The notes: generated by a model not told the origin, from the letters alone. Shown: positions 42,193 through 51,358, counted from the stretch's first letter. The stretch is DNA of 64,000 bases from Rhodobacteraceae bacterium Alg231-30 (GCA_900143615.1 FREU01000002.1:104663-168662), one strand, 5' to 3'. Program-made: numbers and translations.

Positions 42193-42723
42193 ATGAAACT
42201 TGTCACTTCGCTCGGCGCCATCACTCTGGCAACAACTCTTGCAGCCGCGCCAGCCATGGCAACTGACTGGACCGGTTTTTACACCGGTGCCCAGCTTGGC
42301 TACAGTGACGTCGAAGGCGGTGGATCTTCAGGCGACAATACAAGCTTTGGCCTGCAAGCAGGCTACAACCACCAATTCACAAACAACATGGTTGTCGGTG
42401 GGGAAGCCGAATACCGCTATAACGACGCAGGCTTTGGCGGCGTCGCATTCTCTGACAGCATCGCACTCAAAGGCCGCGTTGGCTATGCGCACAACGATTA
42501 CTTGTTCTACGGCACCGCGGGTGTCGTGCGCGGTCAGATCGACGGCGGGGGCACCTCGATTTCTGACGACGGCGTCGTCTATGGCGTGGGTGTGGAATAC
42601 ATGATCCAACAAGACGTCAGCGTCGGCTTTGAAGTTCTGCAAAGCGAATACAGCAACTTTGGCGGCTCCAGCCGCTCGGTACGCGACACCAGCGCCGCTC
42701 TCAAAGTGAACTACCGCTTCTAA
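42193..42723 (+). CDS. Outer-membrane beta-barrel protein, copy 2
   Basis: 176 residues from ATG 42193. A close paralogue of the preceding gene: the signal peptide contains the same ITLATTLAAAPAMATDWTGF stretch, the core FYGTAGVVRGQ is near-identical to FYGTAGIVRGE, and both end KVNYRF. Sequence differences cluster in surface-loop positions (after GYSDVE and near residues 80-85). Eight-stranded barrel expected. A GC-rich hairpin without T-run follows at 42731-42756. Confidence 0.85.
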   Translation: MKLVTSLGAITLATTLAAAPAMATDWTGFYTGAQLGYSDVEGGGSSGDNTSFGLQAGYNHQFTNNMVVGGEAEYRYNDAGFGGVAFSDSIALKGRVGYAHNDYLFYGTAGVVRGQIDGGGTSISDDGVVYGVGVEYMIQQDVSVGFEVLQSEYSNFGGSSRSVRDTSAALKVNYRF

Positions 42724-42891
42724 AACGCTCCCCCTGCACCTGTTTCGGGTGCGGGGCACCCCCTCGCCACAAGGAACAAGGCCTGTTCAGGTGCATTTAG
42801 ATCACGGGCAATCTAGGCATTAAATAGATATTTCAATTAGTTACGAAGCAAATAGACTTACGGAAGACTTTCACTTTTCAAGAGACTTCCG

Positions 42892-43461
42892 ATGCCTTTT
42901 CGAACATTTCTTTCCGCCTCTGCCACAACCATATTTTTGTCCGCCCCCACGGTGGAGCACGACTGGACCGGCTTTTATGGCGGGCTCCAAATTGGTACAG
43001 GCCATTTCAACGAAAACTACGACGGCACTGATTACAGCACCGACAAATCCTTTAGCGGTGCGCAAATAGGCTATTTGCGCGACCTTGGCGACAGCGTGCT
43101 CGGGGTTGAGTTAGAATATCAACTGCCGCGCGCAGCGTATTACACATTTGATTATTGGGATGAATTAGAGCGGCTGTCTCACAGCTTTGCGCTCAAAGCA
43201 CGCCTTGGTCACGATTTTGGTGGCACGCTTCTTTACGGGACATTTGGTGCGGCACATGGCGTTTTCCAAGGTATCTATGGATCGGACAAGGAGAATTATC
43301 ATACCCGCGGCGTTCTTTTGGGCGTTGGTCTTGAACACGCGATCACCAACAATCTCAGCCTGGCGGTAGAATTGCAGCGGCAGCGATATGACGCGACAAT
43401 CTATTCAGTCAGCAAACACACACACGACATCGCAACCTTCAAAATGAACTATCGTTTCTGA
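42892..43461 (+). CDS. Outer-membrane beta-barrel protein, divergent copy 3
   Basis: 189 residues. It shares the mature start DWTGFYGGLQIG and the end KMNYRF with the two genes before it, but the strands between have diverged (DELERLSHSFALKARLGHDF, LLGVGLEHAITNNL). The signal peptide is short and atypical: MPFRTFLSASATTIFLSAPTVEHD has no clear AxA cleavage site, so export efficiency is uncertain. A hairpin (43469-43492, GTGGGGG/CCCCCAC) follows. Confidence 0.75.
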   Translation: MPFRTFLSASATTIFLSAPTVEHDWTGFYGGLQIGTGHFNENYDGTDYSTDKSFSGAQIGYLRDLGDSVLGVELEYQLPRAAYYTFDYWDELERLSHSFALKARLGHDFGGTLLYGTFGAAHGVFQGIYGSDKENYHTRGVLLGVGLEHAITNNLSLAVELQRQRYDATIYSVSKHTHDIATFKMNYRF

Positions 43462-43627
43462 TTTCAACGTGGGGGCTGCACAGCACCCCCACCAATCAAA
43501 ACACCGTCAAGCCAAAAACACCTAAACCCTCAAACTGCGCGGATTCGCGCCTTGTCAATTCTTGCATCCTGACCGAACCTTTGTGCACTCTTGGAAACAG
43601 GACAAATCTTGCATGAGGCGAAACCCA

Positions 43628-44032
43628 ATGAAAAACGTTCTGACCGCATTTGCGGCCACCCTGACCCTAGCAGCCCCGGCCATGGCCGAAGGCGACGCCG
43701 CCAAAGGCGAAAAAGAATTCAAAAAGTGCCGCGCCTGTCACTCGATTGTGGACGACGCCGGCGAAGCCATCGTTAAAGGCGGCAAAACCGGCCCGAACCT
43801 CTATGGTGTTGTCGGCCGTGTCGCGGGCTCCGAGGAATTTAAATACGGTGGTGGCCTCGCCGACGCCGCCGCAGCTGAATTTGTCTGGACCGAAGAAGCG
43901 CTGGCGGCCTACACGATGGATGCCAAAAAATGGCTGACTGACAATGGCTACTCTTCGCAGACAAAAATGACCTTTAAACTGAAGAAAGGCAGCGAAGACG
44001 TCGCCGCCTATCTGGCATCGGTTGCTGAATAA
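43628..44032 (+). CDS. Class I c-type cytochrome (c2/c550-like)
   Basis: 134 residues from ATG 43628. A signal peptide ends AMA at residue 20. Heme attachment is C34-R-A-C37-H38, with H38 as axial ligand and probably M114 (TKMTFKL) as the second. The insert after GKTGPNLYGVVGRVAGSEEF is like the long cytochrome c2/c550 forms of Rhodobacter and Paracoccus. Periplasmic electron carrier, likely to an oxidase or nitrite reductase. A strong terminator follows. ctaD lies 1.4 kb downstream. Confidence 0.93.
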   Translation: MKNVLTAFAATLTLAAPAMAEGDAAKGEKEFKKCRACHSIVDDAGEAIVKGGKTGPNLYGVVGRVAGSEEFKYGGGLADAAAAEFVWTEEALAAYTMDAKKWLTDNGYSSQTKMTFKLKKGSEDVAAYLASVAE

Positions 44033-44073
44033 ACAGTCTCGGTCTGTTGCACCACGCAACACATTGAAAGTCA

Positions 44074-44108
44074 CCTCGCGCCCCTATGGCGCGGGGTTTT
44101 CTATTTTC
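44074..44108 (+). terminator. Cytochrome c terminator
   Basis: Stem CCTCGCGCC/GGCGCGGGG (44074-44082 with 44088-44096; one T-G pair), loop CCTAT, followed by TTTTCTATTTTC. Confidence 0.85.
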
Positions 44109-44150
44109 AGTATCGACTGCCCGACGCAATCACGCAGCGGCAAAGCTTGA

Positions 44151-45017
44151 TTACACCGCCTCGTCGCGGGACACCGACACGCGACTTGGCAAAGCGGTCT
44201 TTGACATCAATCGTGCCAAATCCGCGCCAGCCATGGCCTCATCCGCATAAGAAAAACTGCCAGTGCTCAGGATTTCTTGGGCGGCGCGCTGGACGGCGCC
44301 AAATGCAGCGCGCGCCAGCGACCCACCAACGCTGATGCGTTTAACACCCGCCTCAGACAACTCTGCCACTGAATAAAACGGTGCGCGCAGCCCCATCACC
44401 ACATTCACCGGCTTGTCCACCTCACGACAGACTGTGGCAATCGCCTCAATGTCTGGAAGCGCGGGCGCATAAAGCACATCCGCCCCCGCCTCACCAAAGG
44501 CCTGAAGCCGCGCAATCGTGTCTTTTAGATCCGGCCGCCCCCAAAGGTAATTCTCCGCCCGCGCGGTCAATACAAAATCACGCCCGCGCGCGGCCTCGGC
44601 AGCGGCGCGCACCCGATCCACTGCCGCCTCAATCTCATAAATCGGCGTTGCGGCCTGCCCACTTGCATCCTCAATCGAGCCGCCGACCAGACCGACCTCG
44701 CGCGCCATGACAATCGTTTCCGCACATATCTCAGGGCCCGCACCAAACCCGTCCTCCAGATCCGCTGACACTGGCAAATCCGTTGCCGCAACGATCTCGG
44801 CAGCATTGCCCAGCAACGCGTCTCGACTCACGGCCTCCGCCGAATCCCGACGCCCGCGCGCAAAGGCATACCCCGCGCTGGTACTGGCTAAAGCCGCAAA
44901 CCCCATCGACGCCAACAGGCGTGCGGTGCCTGCATCCCACGGGTTAGGCATCACAAAAGCACCCTCGCGCTGATGCAAGCTCAGAAACTCTTCATACTTT
45001 GCACGTTGATCTTTCAT
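44151..45017 (-). CDS. PEP mutase/isocitrate lyase-superfamily protein
   Basis: 288 residues from ATG 45017, which has GGAGGG upstream; the open frame continues 40 codons without homology. TIM-barrel phosphoenolpyruvate mutase/isocitrate lyase family: MPNPWDAGTARLL at the start, SADLEDGFG (metal-binding acidic motif), SIEDASG and LTARAENYLWG. The absence of the isocitrate-lyase catalytic cysteine signature suggests 2-methylisocitrate lyase-like, oxaloacetate decarboxylase-like or related C-C/C-P chemistry. Convergent with the cytochrome c gene; no operon partner. Confidence 0.8.
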   Translation of the reverse strand: MKDQRAKYEEFLSLHQREGAFVMPNPWDAGTARLLASMGFAALASTSAGYAFARGRRDSAEAVSRDALLGNAAEIVAATDLPVSADLEDGFGAGPEICAETIVMAREVGLVGGSIEDASGQAATPIYEIEAAVDRVRAAAEAARGRDFVLTARAENYLWGRPDLKDTIARLQAFGEAGADVLYAPALPDIEAIATVCREVDKPVNVVMGLRAPFYSVAELSEAGVKRISVGGSLARAAFGAVQRAAQEILSTGSFSYADEAMAGADLARLMSKTALPSRVSVSRDEAV

Positions 45018-45480
45018 GCCATCCCTCCACACCTTTGAGACTGCCGCAAACCTGACTAGAGCAAACCGCCGAGACATTTCCAAGCGCCCAACAGGCACGC
45101 GCCCAGCCTCGCGCGTTTGCAAACGGCATCGAATCAATCAGCTTTGGACGCAAATTACCCTCTCAAAACAGGCAATTCCCTGCCACATCGCTCAAATTAA
45201 AGACAATTCTCCCACGCGTCCCGCAAAGCAGTTTTCACGACATACCTTTTGACACATCGCCGCCAATGACCCTCACAGGCCTTACTCTTTTACGCTTCGC
45301 GGGCCTTTCCTCTTGATTTCGCTCAAACTCCGTCCCCGAACTGCGCAGGGGGTGCGACAATTTTTTTTGATCTATATCAACTCCAGTTGTTGCCGCCTTG
45401 GCTTTCGGCCACTAAAACGACGTGGAAGCGACGTCGGCAAGAATCCGCGCGTCAGGAAACATACCAACAGGAGGCAACGC
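45018..45480. promoter_or_regulatory. ctaD upstream region
   Basis: 463 bp between the divergent PEP-mutase-family gene and ctaD. It contains the FnrL-type box at 45367-45380 and a T-rich stretch just before it. No gene was recognised. Confidence 0.5.
45367..45380. promoter_or_regulatory. FNR/FnrL-type box upstream of ctaD
   Basis: TTGATCTATATCAA is an exact TTGAT-N4-ATCAA palindrome, the consensus of FNR/FnrL, the oxygen-sensing Fe-S regulator. It lies 100 bp upstream of the ctaD ATG, suitable for activation or repression depending on the unmapped start site. Confidence 0.75.
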
Positions 45481-47154
45481 ATGGCAGACGCAGCCATTCA
45501 GGGCCATGACCATCACGACGAGCGCGGATTTTTCACCCGCTGGTTTATGTCCACAAACCACAAGGACATCGGTCTACTCTATCTGATCGTCTCGGCACTC
45601 GCCGGTCTGATCGCCGTATTTTTTACCGTTTTGATGCGCCTCGAGCTTATGGATCCCGGCGTTCAATACATGTGTCTGGAGGGCGCACGCTTCTTGGGCG
45701 GCGGCGATGGGGTTTGTACGCCAAACGGCCACCTCTGGAACGTGCTGATCACTTATCACGGCGTCTTGATGATGTTCTTCGTGGTGATTCCCGCACTGTT
45801 CGGTGGCTTTGGTAACTACTTCATGCCACTGCAGATCGGCGCGCCGGACATGGCGTTCCCGCGGATGAACAACCTGTCGTTCTGGCTTTACGTGGCTGGT
45901 GTGTCACTTGGTGTGGCTTCGATGTTTGCACCTGGCGGCAATGGTCAACTAGGCTCTGGTGTGGGCTGGGTACTTTACCCGCCGCTTTCAACCACCGAAG
46001 CAGGCATGTCCATGGATCTCGCCATTTTTGCGGTGCACGTCTCAGGTGCCTCGTCCATTCTTGGCGCGATCAACATGATCACCACCTTCCTGAACATGCG
46101 CGCACCGGGCATGACATTGTTCAAAGTGCCGCTGTTTGCGTGGTCGATCTTTGTCACCGCATGGCTGATCCTTTTGGCGCTGCCGGTTCTGGCGGGTGCG
46201 ATCACAATGCTGCTGACCGACCGTAACTTTGGCACAACCTTCTTTGATCCAGCAGGCGGCGGCGACCCGATCCTGTATCAGCACATCCTGTGGTTCTTTG
46301 GTCACCCCGAAGTGTACATCGTTGTGCTACCGGGCTTTGGTATCGCCTCTCACGTGATCTCGACCTTCTCGCGCAAACCGGTCTTTGGCTACCTGCCAAT
46401 GGTCTGGGCAATCATCGCGATTGGCGCTCTGGGCTTCGTCGTTTGGGCGCACCACATGTACACCGTTGGTATGAGCCTGACCCAGCAGTCTTACTTTATG
46501 CTGGCGACAATGGTCATCGCGGTGCCCACGGGGATCAAGATCTTCTCGTGGATCGCAACCATGTGGGGGGGCTCGATCGAGTTCAAAACCCCGATGCTGT
46601 TCGCCATGGGCTTCCTGTTCCTCTTCACTGTTGGTGGTGTCACAGGTATCGTACTGTCTCAGGCAGGCATCGACCGCGCCTATCACGACACATATTATGT
46701 GGTGGCACACTTCCACTACACCATGTCGATGGGGGCTGCCTTCACCATCTTTGCAGGGGTATACTTCTACTTCGGCAAGATGACAGGCCGCCAGTACTCC
46801 GAGTTCTGGGGCAAGGTGCACTTCTGGATGTTCTTCATCGGCGTAAACATCACCTTCTTCCCACAGCACTTCCTGGGTCGCCAAGGTATGCCCCGCCGCT
46901 ACATCGATTATCCAGAAGCCTTCGCGTATTGGAACAAGATTAGCTCTTACGGCGCCCTCTTGTCCTTCGCGTCCTTCCTGCTGTTCTTCGGTATCGTCTT
47001 CTACGCCCTCTTCCGCGGCGCACGGATTACCGAAAACAACTACTGGAACGAATATGCGGACACTCTGGAATGGACACTGCCGTGCCCACCACCAGAGCAC
47101 ACCTTTGAAATCCTGCCCAAGCAGGAAGACTGGGACAAGCCGCACGCCCACTAA
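45481..47154 (+). CDS. ctaD: Cytochrome c oxidase subunit I (aa3 type)
   Basis: 557 residues from ATG 45481 with AGGAGG upstream. Heme-copper oxidase core subunit: heme a ligands H93 ([10 protein letters not shown]) and H412, CuB ligands H275 (HPEVY, with Y279 forming the crosslink), H324 and H325 (WAHHMYTVG), heme a3 ligand H410 ([12 protein letters not shown]) and the K-channel lysine K353. Twelve membrane segments. It terminates aerobic respiration at the inner membrane. As in Rhodobacter, subunit I is encoded away from subunits II/III. An FnrL-type box lies upstream and a strong terminator downstream. Confidence 0.98.
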   Translation: MADAAIQGHDHHDERGFFTRWFMSTNHKDIGLLYLIVSALAGLIAVFFTVLMRLELMDPGVQYMCLEGARFLGGGDGVCTPNGHLWNVLITYHGVLMMFFVVIPALFGGFGNYFMPLQIGAPDMAFPRMNNLSFWLYVAGVSLGVASMFAPGGNGQLGSGVGWVLYPPLSTTEAGMSMDLAIFAVHVSGASSILGAINMITTFLNMRAPGMTLFKVPLFAWSIFVTAWLILLALPVLAGAITMLLTDRNFGTTFFDPAGGGDPILYQHILWFFGHPEVYIVVLPGFGIASHVISTFSRKPVFGYLPMVWAIIAIGALGFVVWAHHMYTVGMSLTQQSYFMLATMVIAVPTGIKIFSWIATMWGGSIEFKTPMLFAMGFLFLFTVGGVTGIVLSQAGIDRAYHDTYYVVAHFHYTMSMGAAFTIFAGVYFYFGKMTGRQYSEFWGKVHFWMFFIGVNITFFPQHFLGRQGMPRRYIDYPEAFAYWNKISSYGALLSFASFLLFFGIVFYALFRGARITENNYWNEYADTLEWTLPCPPPEHTFEILPKQEDWDKPHAH

Positions 47155-47180
47155 CGCGCGGGTCTCATCACAGACAACCA

Positions 47181-47214
47181 AAGGCCCCGACGCACATGCT
47201 CGGGGCCTTTTTTT
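47181..47214 (+). terminator. ctaD terminator
   Basis: Perfect stem AAGGCCCCGA/TCGGGGCCTT (47181-47190 with 47200-47209) followed by a T-run, 27 bp after the ctaD stop. Confidence 0.93.
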
Positions 47215-47235
47215 CATCCAGAGCCAAACCGCGCC

Positions 47236-47850
47236 ATGCCCGATCTCACCGCCATCAAGGCCCAGACCCTCGCCGTCTATGAACGGCAAGCACAGGCATG
47301 GGATCAGATCCGCGATGTTAGCCTCTATGAAAAGGACTGGCTCACCCGTCTTCTGGCAGATCACCCCTGCCCAGCGCGCGTCCTTGACCTTGGCTGCGGA
47401 TCGGGCCGCCCAATCGGACAACACATCACCGCACTCGGCCACCAGTTTACCGGCATTGACGCCAGCCCCGCCATGATCGAGATTGCGAAACACCACCTGC
47501 CCGCTGCCACATGGCACGTCATGGACATCCGGGACCTGTCTCTCCACCAAACCTTTGACATCGTGCTTAGCTGGGACGGCTTCTTCCACCTCAGCGAAGA
47601 GGAACAACGTGCCGCCTTGCCCCACATCGCCGCGCTTGTGCAAAGGGGCGGCAACCTTCTTCTAACCGTGGGCCCTGATGCTGGCGAAGTCACCGGCACC
47701 GTGGCGGGCGAAACCGTCTATCACGCCAGCCTATCCCCCCAAGACTACCAAGCGATCCTCGCCCAAGCCGGCTTCCAAGATGTCACTCTGACTCCCAACG
47801 ATGCCTCCGCATGGGGCCGCTCCATCCTATTTGCCCGCAACAAAGCCTGA
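47236..47850 (+). CDS. Class I SAM-dependent methyltransferase
   Basis: 204 residues. The Rossmann motif I is VLDLGCGSGRP near residues 49-59; motif II has GIDASPAMIEIAK and motif IV FDIVLSWDGFFHL. This is a stand-alone small-molecule-type methyltransferase; the substrate is not predictable. It lies 22 bp past the ctaD terminator and before a roseobacter-type hairpin repeat. Confidence 0.9.
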   Translation: MPDLTAIKAQTLAVYERQAQAWDQIRDVSLYEKDWLTRLLADHPCPARVLDLGCGSGRPIGQHITALGHQFTGIDASPAMIEIAKHHLPAATWHVMDIRDLSLHQTFDIVLSWDGFFHLSEEEQRAALPHIAALVQRGGNLLLTVGPDAGEVTGTVAGETVYHASLSPQDYQAILAQAGFQDVTLTPNDASAWGRSILFARNKA

Positions 47851-47870
47851 GACCATGTCAAACCGCGTTT

Positions 47871-47930
47871 CCTCTTGCCAAAAATATCCCGGGGTGAATT
47901 GTCCGCAGGACAAGAGGGGCTGGCCCCTCA
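47871..47930. repeat. Roseobacter-type dispersed hairpin repeat
   Basis: Contains CTTGCCAAAAATATCCCGGGG followed by two adjacent perfect hairpins, TTGTCC/GGACAA (47899-47904 with 47908-47913) and GAGGGGC/GCCCCTC (47914-47920 with 47923-47929). I recognise this layout as an interspersed element seen between genes in many Rhodobacteraceae; it lies between the methyltransferase and DUF2244 genes. Confidence 0.6.
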
Positions 47931-47947
47931 AGCAGGCGCGCTAACCG

Positions 47948-48451
47948 ATGCCACACCACTGGAACAACAGCCCAACACCCGACGCGCCTTTACTCACCCT
48001 GCGCCCGCACCGTTCTCTGCCGCGGCGCGGCTTCGCCGCAATGATCATGATGGCGTTCACTCTGGGAACCATGCCCCTCTACGGACTTTTGGGCACAGTC
48101 TTCCTCTGGGGCATCCTACCATTTGTGCTGCTGATGGTGGCGGGGCTGTGGTGGGGGCTTGAGCGGTCTTATCAGGATGGCGACATCCTCGAAGAACTCT
48201 CCCTTCAAGACGACGTTTTGCACCTCAGCCACAAGCCGGCACGCGGCGCGACCAAAACATGGGAGTGCAATATCTACTGGGTACGCGCCGAACTCCACGT
48301 CAGCGGCACCCCCCTGCCCTACTACGTGACCCTGACCGGAAATGGCCGCACGGTGGAAATCGGCAGCTTCCTATCGGAGGATGAGCGCAAAATATTATTC
48401 ACTGAACTTAAGGCGTTCTTAGACAGTGCCAACCGCGACAGACTCAGCTAG
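47948..48451 (+). CDS. DUF2244 membrane protein
   Basis: 167 residues matching DUF2244: two hydrophobic segments near residues 32-68 (MIMMAFTLGTMPLYGLLG and WGILPFVLLMVAGLWWGLE), then a soluble C-terminal domain with WVRAELHVSGTPLPYYVTLTGNGR and IGSFLSEDER. The family is often encoded near cytochrome oxidase genes in alphaproteobacteria, as here, but its function is unknown. The 3' end overlaps the convergent Hint-domain gene by 33 bp. Confidence 0.83.
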   Translation: MPHHWNNSPTPDAPLLTLRPHRSLPRRGFAAMIMMAFTLGTMPLYGLLGTVFLWGILPFVLLMVAGLWWGLERSYQDGDILEELSLQDDVLHLSHKPARGATKTWECNIYWVRAELHVSGTPLPYYVTLTGNGRTVEIGSFLSEDERKILFTELKAFLDSANRDRLS

Positions 48452-49468
48452 CAAGGTACAGACCGCCCCCTGTGCCACCATCCGCACTGTATCAAGGCGG
48501 CCTTGCTCCAAATCAGCGCCAAACAATTGTGCGACCTCGGCCTCTCCGGCCGCTCCCATCATGCCCGGCAGCAGGCTCTCACTGGCGAGCCCGTCCACAG
48601 TCAATATCTCATGCCCCTGCAGCAACACATGCACATAGGTAACATCCTCGATCGCGTGATCCACACAGATACTGTGATCATTGACCATCTTCACCACGGG
48701 CACCAGAACCTCGTCTTGCGCGCAATATAGCTCGGCCCGCCATCCGGTGACCAACACACGGTGCTGCGGTGATAAACGCGTAGCTCGCACCGGATGCCCC
48801 GCCCCAAAAGCATCCGCCTTAATCAGAATCGGCCGAAACTCCTGACACTGAGCCAAAACCGCTTGTGGCAAACAGGTTTGCATGACTTTCACAACCCGCT
48901 GAAACCCGTGATCTCGCGTTTTCACCAAATCACCAGAGCGTAAGCTTTCAACAGCCACTTCCCCGAGATCTGTTTCAATCATGCTTCCAGCCGTAAAGCA
49001 CGGCGGGCTCGCCAAGTCGGAATAGGCTATGGAAGGTCCTTCTTGGTTGGAAATCACCGTGAGTTCCACGCCAATTGGCGGAAAGCCCCCAACACCCCCG
49101 ACGAAGGCCAGACCTTCAACCGTCGCATAGGACGCGCCACCGCCTTCGTTGATATTAAATGCCACCAACGTATAGGTGTTGCCGTCGGGATCTTGCACCT
49201 CAATGGTAAATTCCGCTTCAACTCGGCTGCCGTCGCTGTAGCTGGTCCCATCAAACGTCTGATCACCGTCCAGCGTCTGAGAATTGTCACTGTCATCAAA
49301 GTTGGCTTCGGAATCATCGACCAGAACGGCTTCCCAGGCGTTGGCGTTCAACGTGATGGTCTGCCCAAGCAGATGCACCCCGCTGCCCTGTGATTGGCCA
49401 GACAACTCTTCACCACCGGAGACCGTGATGCTACTTTCCCCAAGGACGTAAACCGTTTCAGTTGCCAT
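48419..49468 (-). CDS. Hint-domain (hedgehog/intein) protein
   Basis: About 349 residues from ATG 49468 (GGA six bases upstream; ATG 49474 and TTG 49483 are alternatives). The N-terminal 150 residues are acidic, glycine-rich and beta-like (SDGSRVEAEFTIEVQDPDG). A Hint_2-type domain follows, beginning with the nucleophile cysteine in PCFTAGSMIET (about residue 157), with LRSGDLVKTRDHGFQ, LSPQHRVLV and a C-terminal segment. Such proteins may self-cleave; the roseobacter versions are often secreted by type I systems. Its end overlaps the DUF2244 gene. Confidence 0.85.
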   Translation of the reverse strand: MATETVYVLGESSITVSGGEELSGQSQGSGVHLLGQTITLNANAWEAVLVDDSEANFDDSDNSQTLDGDQTFDGTSYSDGSRVEAEFTIEVQDPDGNTYTLVAFNINEGGGASYATVEGLAFVGGVGGFPPIGVELTVISNQEGPSIAYSDLASPPCFTAGSMIETDLGEVAVESLRSGDLVKTRDHGFQRVVKVMQTCLPQAVLAQCQEFRPILIKADAFGAGHPVRATRLSPQHRVLVTGWRAELYCAQDEVLVPVVKMVNDHSICVDHAIEDVTYVHVLLQGHEILTVDGLASESLLPGMMGAAGEAEVAQLFGADLEQGRLDTVRMVAQGAVCTLLAESVAVGTV

Positions 49469-49817
49469 TGTCATTCCATGCAAAAACTATGAGCCAACCT
49501 CGCGCAGCAAGTGGTCAGCTTTGGGGCAGAAGTGGGGAAATATCCTCTCAAAAGGTGACACTTCGCTTAATCGCAGCGCTCAATAGAAAGGTCAGGCGCA
49601 ACACGGCGCACCCTGCGGTAACAATTGCGGATTACCGAAAATCAGCCAAAATCTGCACCGTCGCAATACCGACGTAATACCGACGTGGTGCAGCCTGACT
49701 GCTCTCGGCCGGATCGTGGCTATCCCACCAAATGTTAACAGCGTCAAATAAACCACGTATTTTTTCGCAAATCCCCCTACACTCCCCAAAGTGTTAGTAA
49801 ATGAAAGGACCAGCACC
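49469..49817. other. Intergenic region with short direct repeat
   Basis: 349 bp between the divergently arranged Hint-domain gene (minus) and EthD gene (plus). It holds an 11-base direct repeat AATACCGACGT at 49665-49675 and 49676-49686, a possible operator for either gene. No gene was recognised. Confidence 0.4.
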
Positions 49818-50126
49818 ATGTCCGTGTCTCTACAAGTGATTTATCCCGTCAGCGACGGATCCACCTTTGACCATGACTACTATACATCCACGCATATGGC
49901 CTTGGTGGGCGAACATATGGGGCCACATATTGGCTCGACCGTGGTGACCAAAGGCCTTGCGGGCGGTCCGGATGTTCCCGCGCCGTTTCATGCCATTGCA
50001 ACGATTGTGTTTAGCGATCAAGCGGCGATGGACGCCGCCATGTCAGCCGCTGGGCCGGTCATGGCGGACATTCCGAATTTCACCTCAGTGCAACCAACTG
50101 TGTTGATTGGAGAAGTGGTTGGCTGA
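49818..50126 (+). CDS. EthD-like dimeric ferredoxin-fold protein
   Basis: 102 residues from ATG 49818 with AAAGGA upstream. The pattern (IYPVSDGSTFDHDYYTSTHMALVGEHMG, then ATIVFSDQAAMDAAM) fits EthD, a small dimeric alpha-beta barrel found with ether-degrading and other oxidative systems. Function unknown. It is convergent with mrp, with no base between the stop codons. Confidence 0.8.
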   Translation: MSVSLQVIYPVSDGSTFDHDYYTSTHMALVGEHMGPHIGSTVVTKGLAGGPDVPAPFHAIATIVFSDQAAMDAAMSAAGPVMADIPNFTSVQPTVLIGEVVG

Positions 50127-51188
50127 TCAGGCCATTCCACCCCGTACAAGCCCCTCGGCCAGCTGACCGTAGGCTTTGGCCATATCACTGTCCCCTGCGG
50201 CGATGGGGGTTCCCCCGTCGCCAGCGAGGCGCGTGTCAAGATCAATCGGTAAAGTACCCAGAAGGGGTAGACCCAGTTTGTCGGCTTCGGCTGCCACACC
50301 GCCTTGACCAAAGATATGGGCTTCGTGACCACAGTTCGGACAATGGAAAGTGCTCATGTTTTCAATGAGTCCCAATACCGGCGTCTTGAGCTGATCAAAC
50401 ATGCCCAAGGCCTTGCGCGCATCCAATAGCGCCACATCTTGCGGTGTGCTCACGACAATAGCGCCCGTCAGCTCGGTCTTTTGACACAGCGTCAGCTGAA
50501 CGTCACCTGTGCCAGGTGGCAGATCTACGATCAGCACATCCAGCTCGCCCCATTGCACTTGGGTCAGCATTTGCTGCAACGCGCCCATCAGCATCGGACC
50601 GCGCCAAACCACGGGTTTGTCTTCTTCCAGCATGAAACCGAGCGACATAATAGTGACGCCATGTGAGTGAAGCGGAATGATGGTCTTTCCGTCAGGGCTG
50701 GCGGGACGTTTGTTCACGCCCATCATACGCGGCTGAGACGGTCCGTATATATCGGCATCCAGCAGCCCAACGCGACGGCCTTGCTTGGCAAGTGCCACAG
50801 CGAGGTTTGAAGAGACCGTGGATTTCCCCACACCGCCTTTGCCAGATCCGATCGCCAGAATGCGATCCACCCCCGCGACTTTCATCGGGCCTTGCTGTGG
50901 CTTTGGATGACCACCGACCTTCAGCGTTGGCGGGGCTTTGGCTTCATGTGCGGTTAAAAGCGCCGAAGTACTCTCAACTCCTGGCAAGTCCGACACGATT
51001 CGCTCCGCCGCCTGACGCAGTGATTCCATCTGCTTCGCCACCTCCGACGACGGCGCTTCGATGACAAATCGCACATTCGCGCCCTCAATCGTGATCGCAC
51101 GAACCATGTCACGTGTGACCAAATCGCCACCATCGGGCAAAGCGAGACGCTGAAGCGCGTCAAGCACCTGCGGTTTTGTAACAGTCAT
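50127..51188 (-). CDS. apbC: Mrp/ApbC Fe-S cluster carrier
   Basis: 353 residues. An N-terminal MIP18/DUF59 domain (residues 1-80) is joined to a deviant-Walker P-loop ATPase: GSGKGGVGKST near residue 113, DLPPGTGD (switch-like) and CPNCGHEAH near residue 288, the CxxC that holds the transferred [4Fe-4S] cluster at the dimer interface. It delivers clusters to target enzymes. It stands alone, convergent with the EthD gene and divergent from the DUF1127-CcsR locus. Confidence 0.94.
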   Translation of the reverse strand: MTVTKPQVLDALQRLALPDGGDLVTRDMVRAITIEGANVRFVIEAPSSEVAKQMESLRQAAERIVSDLPGVESTSALLTAHEAKAPPTLKVGGHPKPQQGPMKVAGVDRILAIGSGKGGVGKSTVSSNLAVALAKQGRRVGLLDADIYGPSQPRMMGVNKRPASPDGKTIIPLHSHGVTIMSLGFMLEEDKPVVWRGPMLMGALQQMLTQVQWGELDVLIVDLPPGTGDVQLTLCQKTELTGAIVVSTPQDVALLDARKALGMFDQLKTPVLGLIENMSTFHCPNCGHEAHIFGQGGVAAEADKLGLPLLGTLPIDLDTRLAGDGGTPIAAGDSDMAKAYGQLAEGLVRGGMA

Positions 51189-51358
51189 GTAACACTCCTA
51201 TGCTGCAACTGCAGAAAATCTCTGCGTATTCTGATCATCCAGACAAAAACTGTCGTTTTATACTGCAAACTTAGCTGGTTGCACAATTCATGTGCACTCA
51301 AAGTTGACGTTGGTTCCCCTATTCGTTTCGTGCATAGCTGCTTTGCATAGCTCCCCCA

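Noticed and set aside
46327-47643. 438-codon minus-strand open frame opposite ctaD and the methyltransferase
   Set aside because: It spans two clear plus-strand genes and a strong terminator; its composition is that of an antisense artefact.
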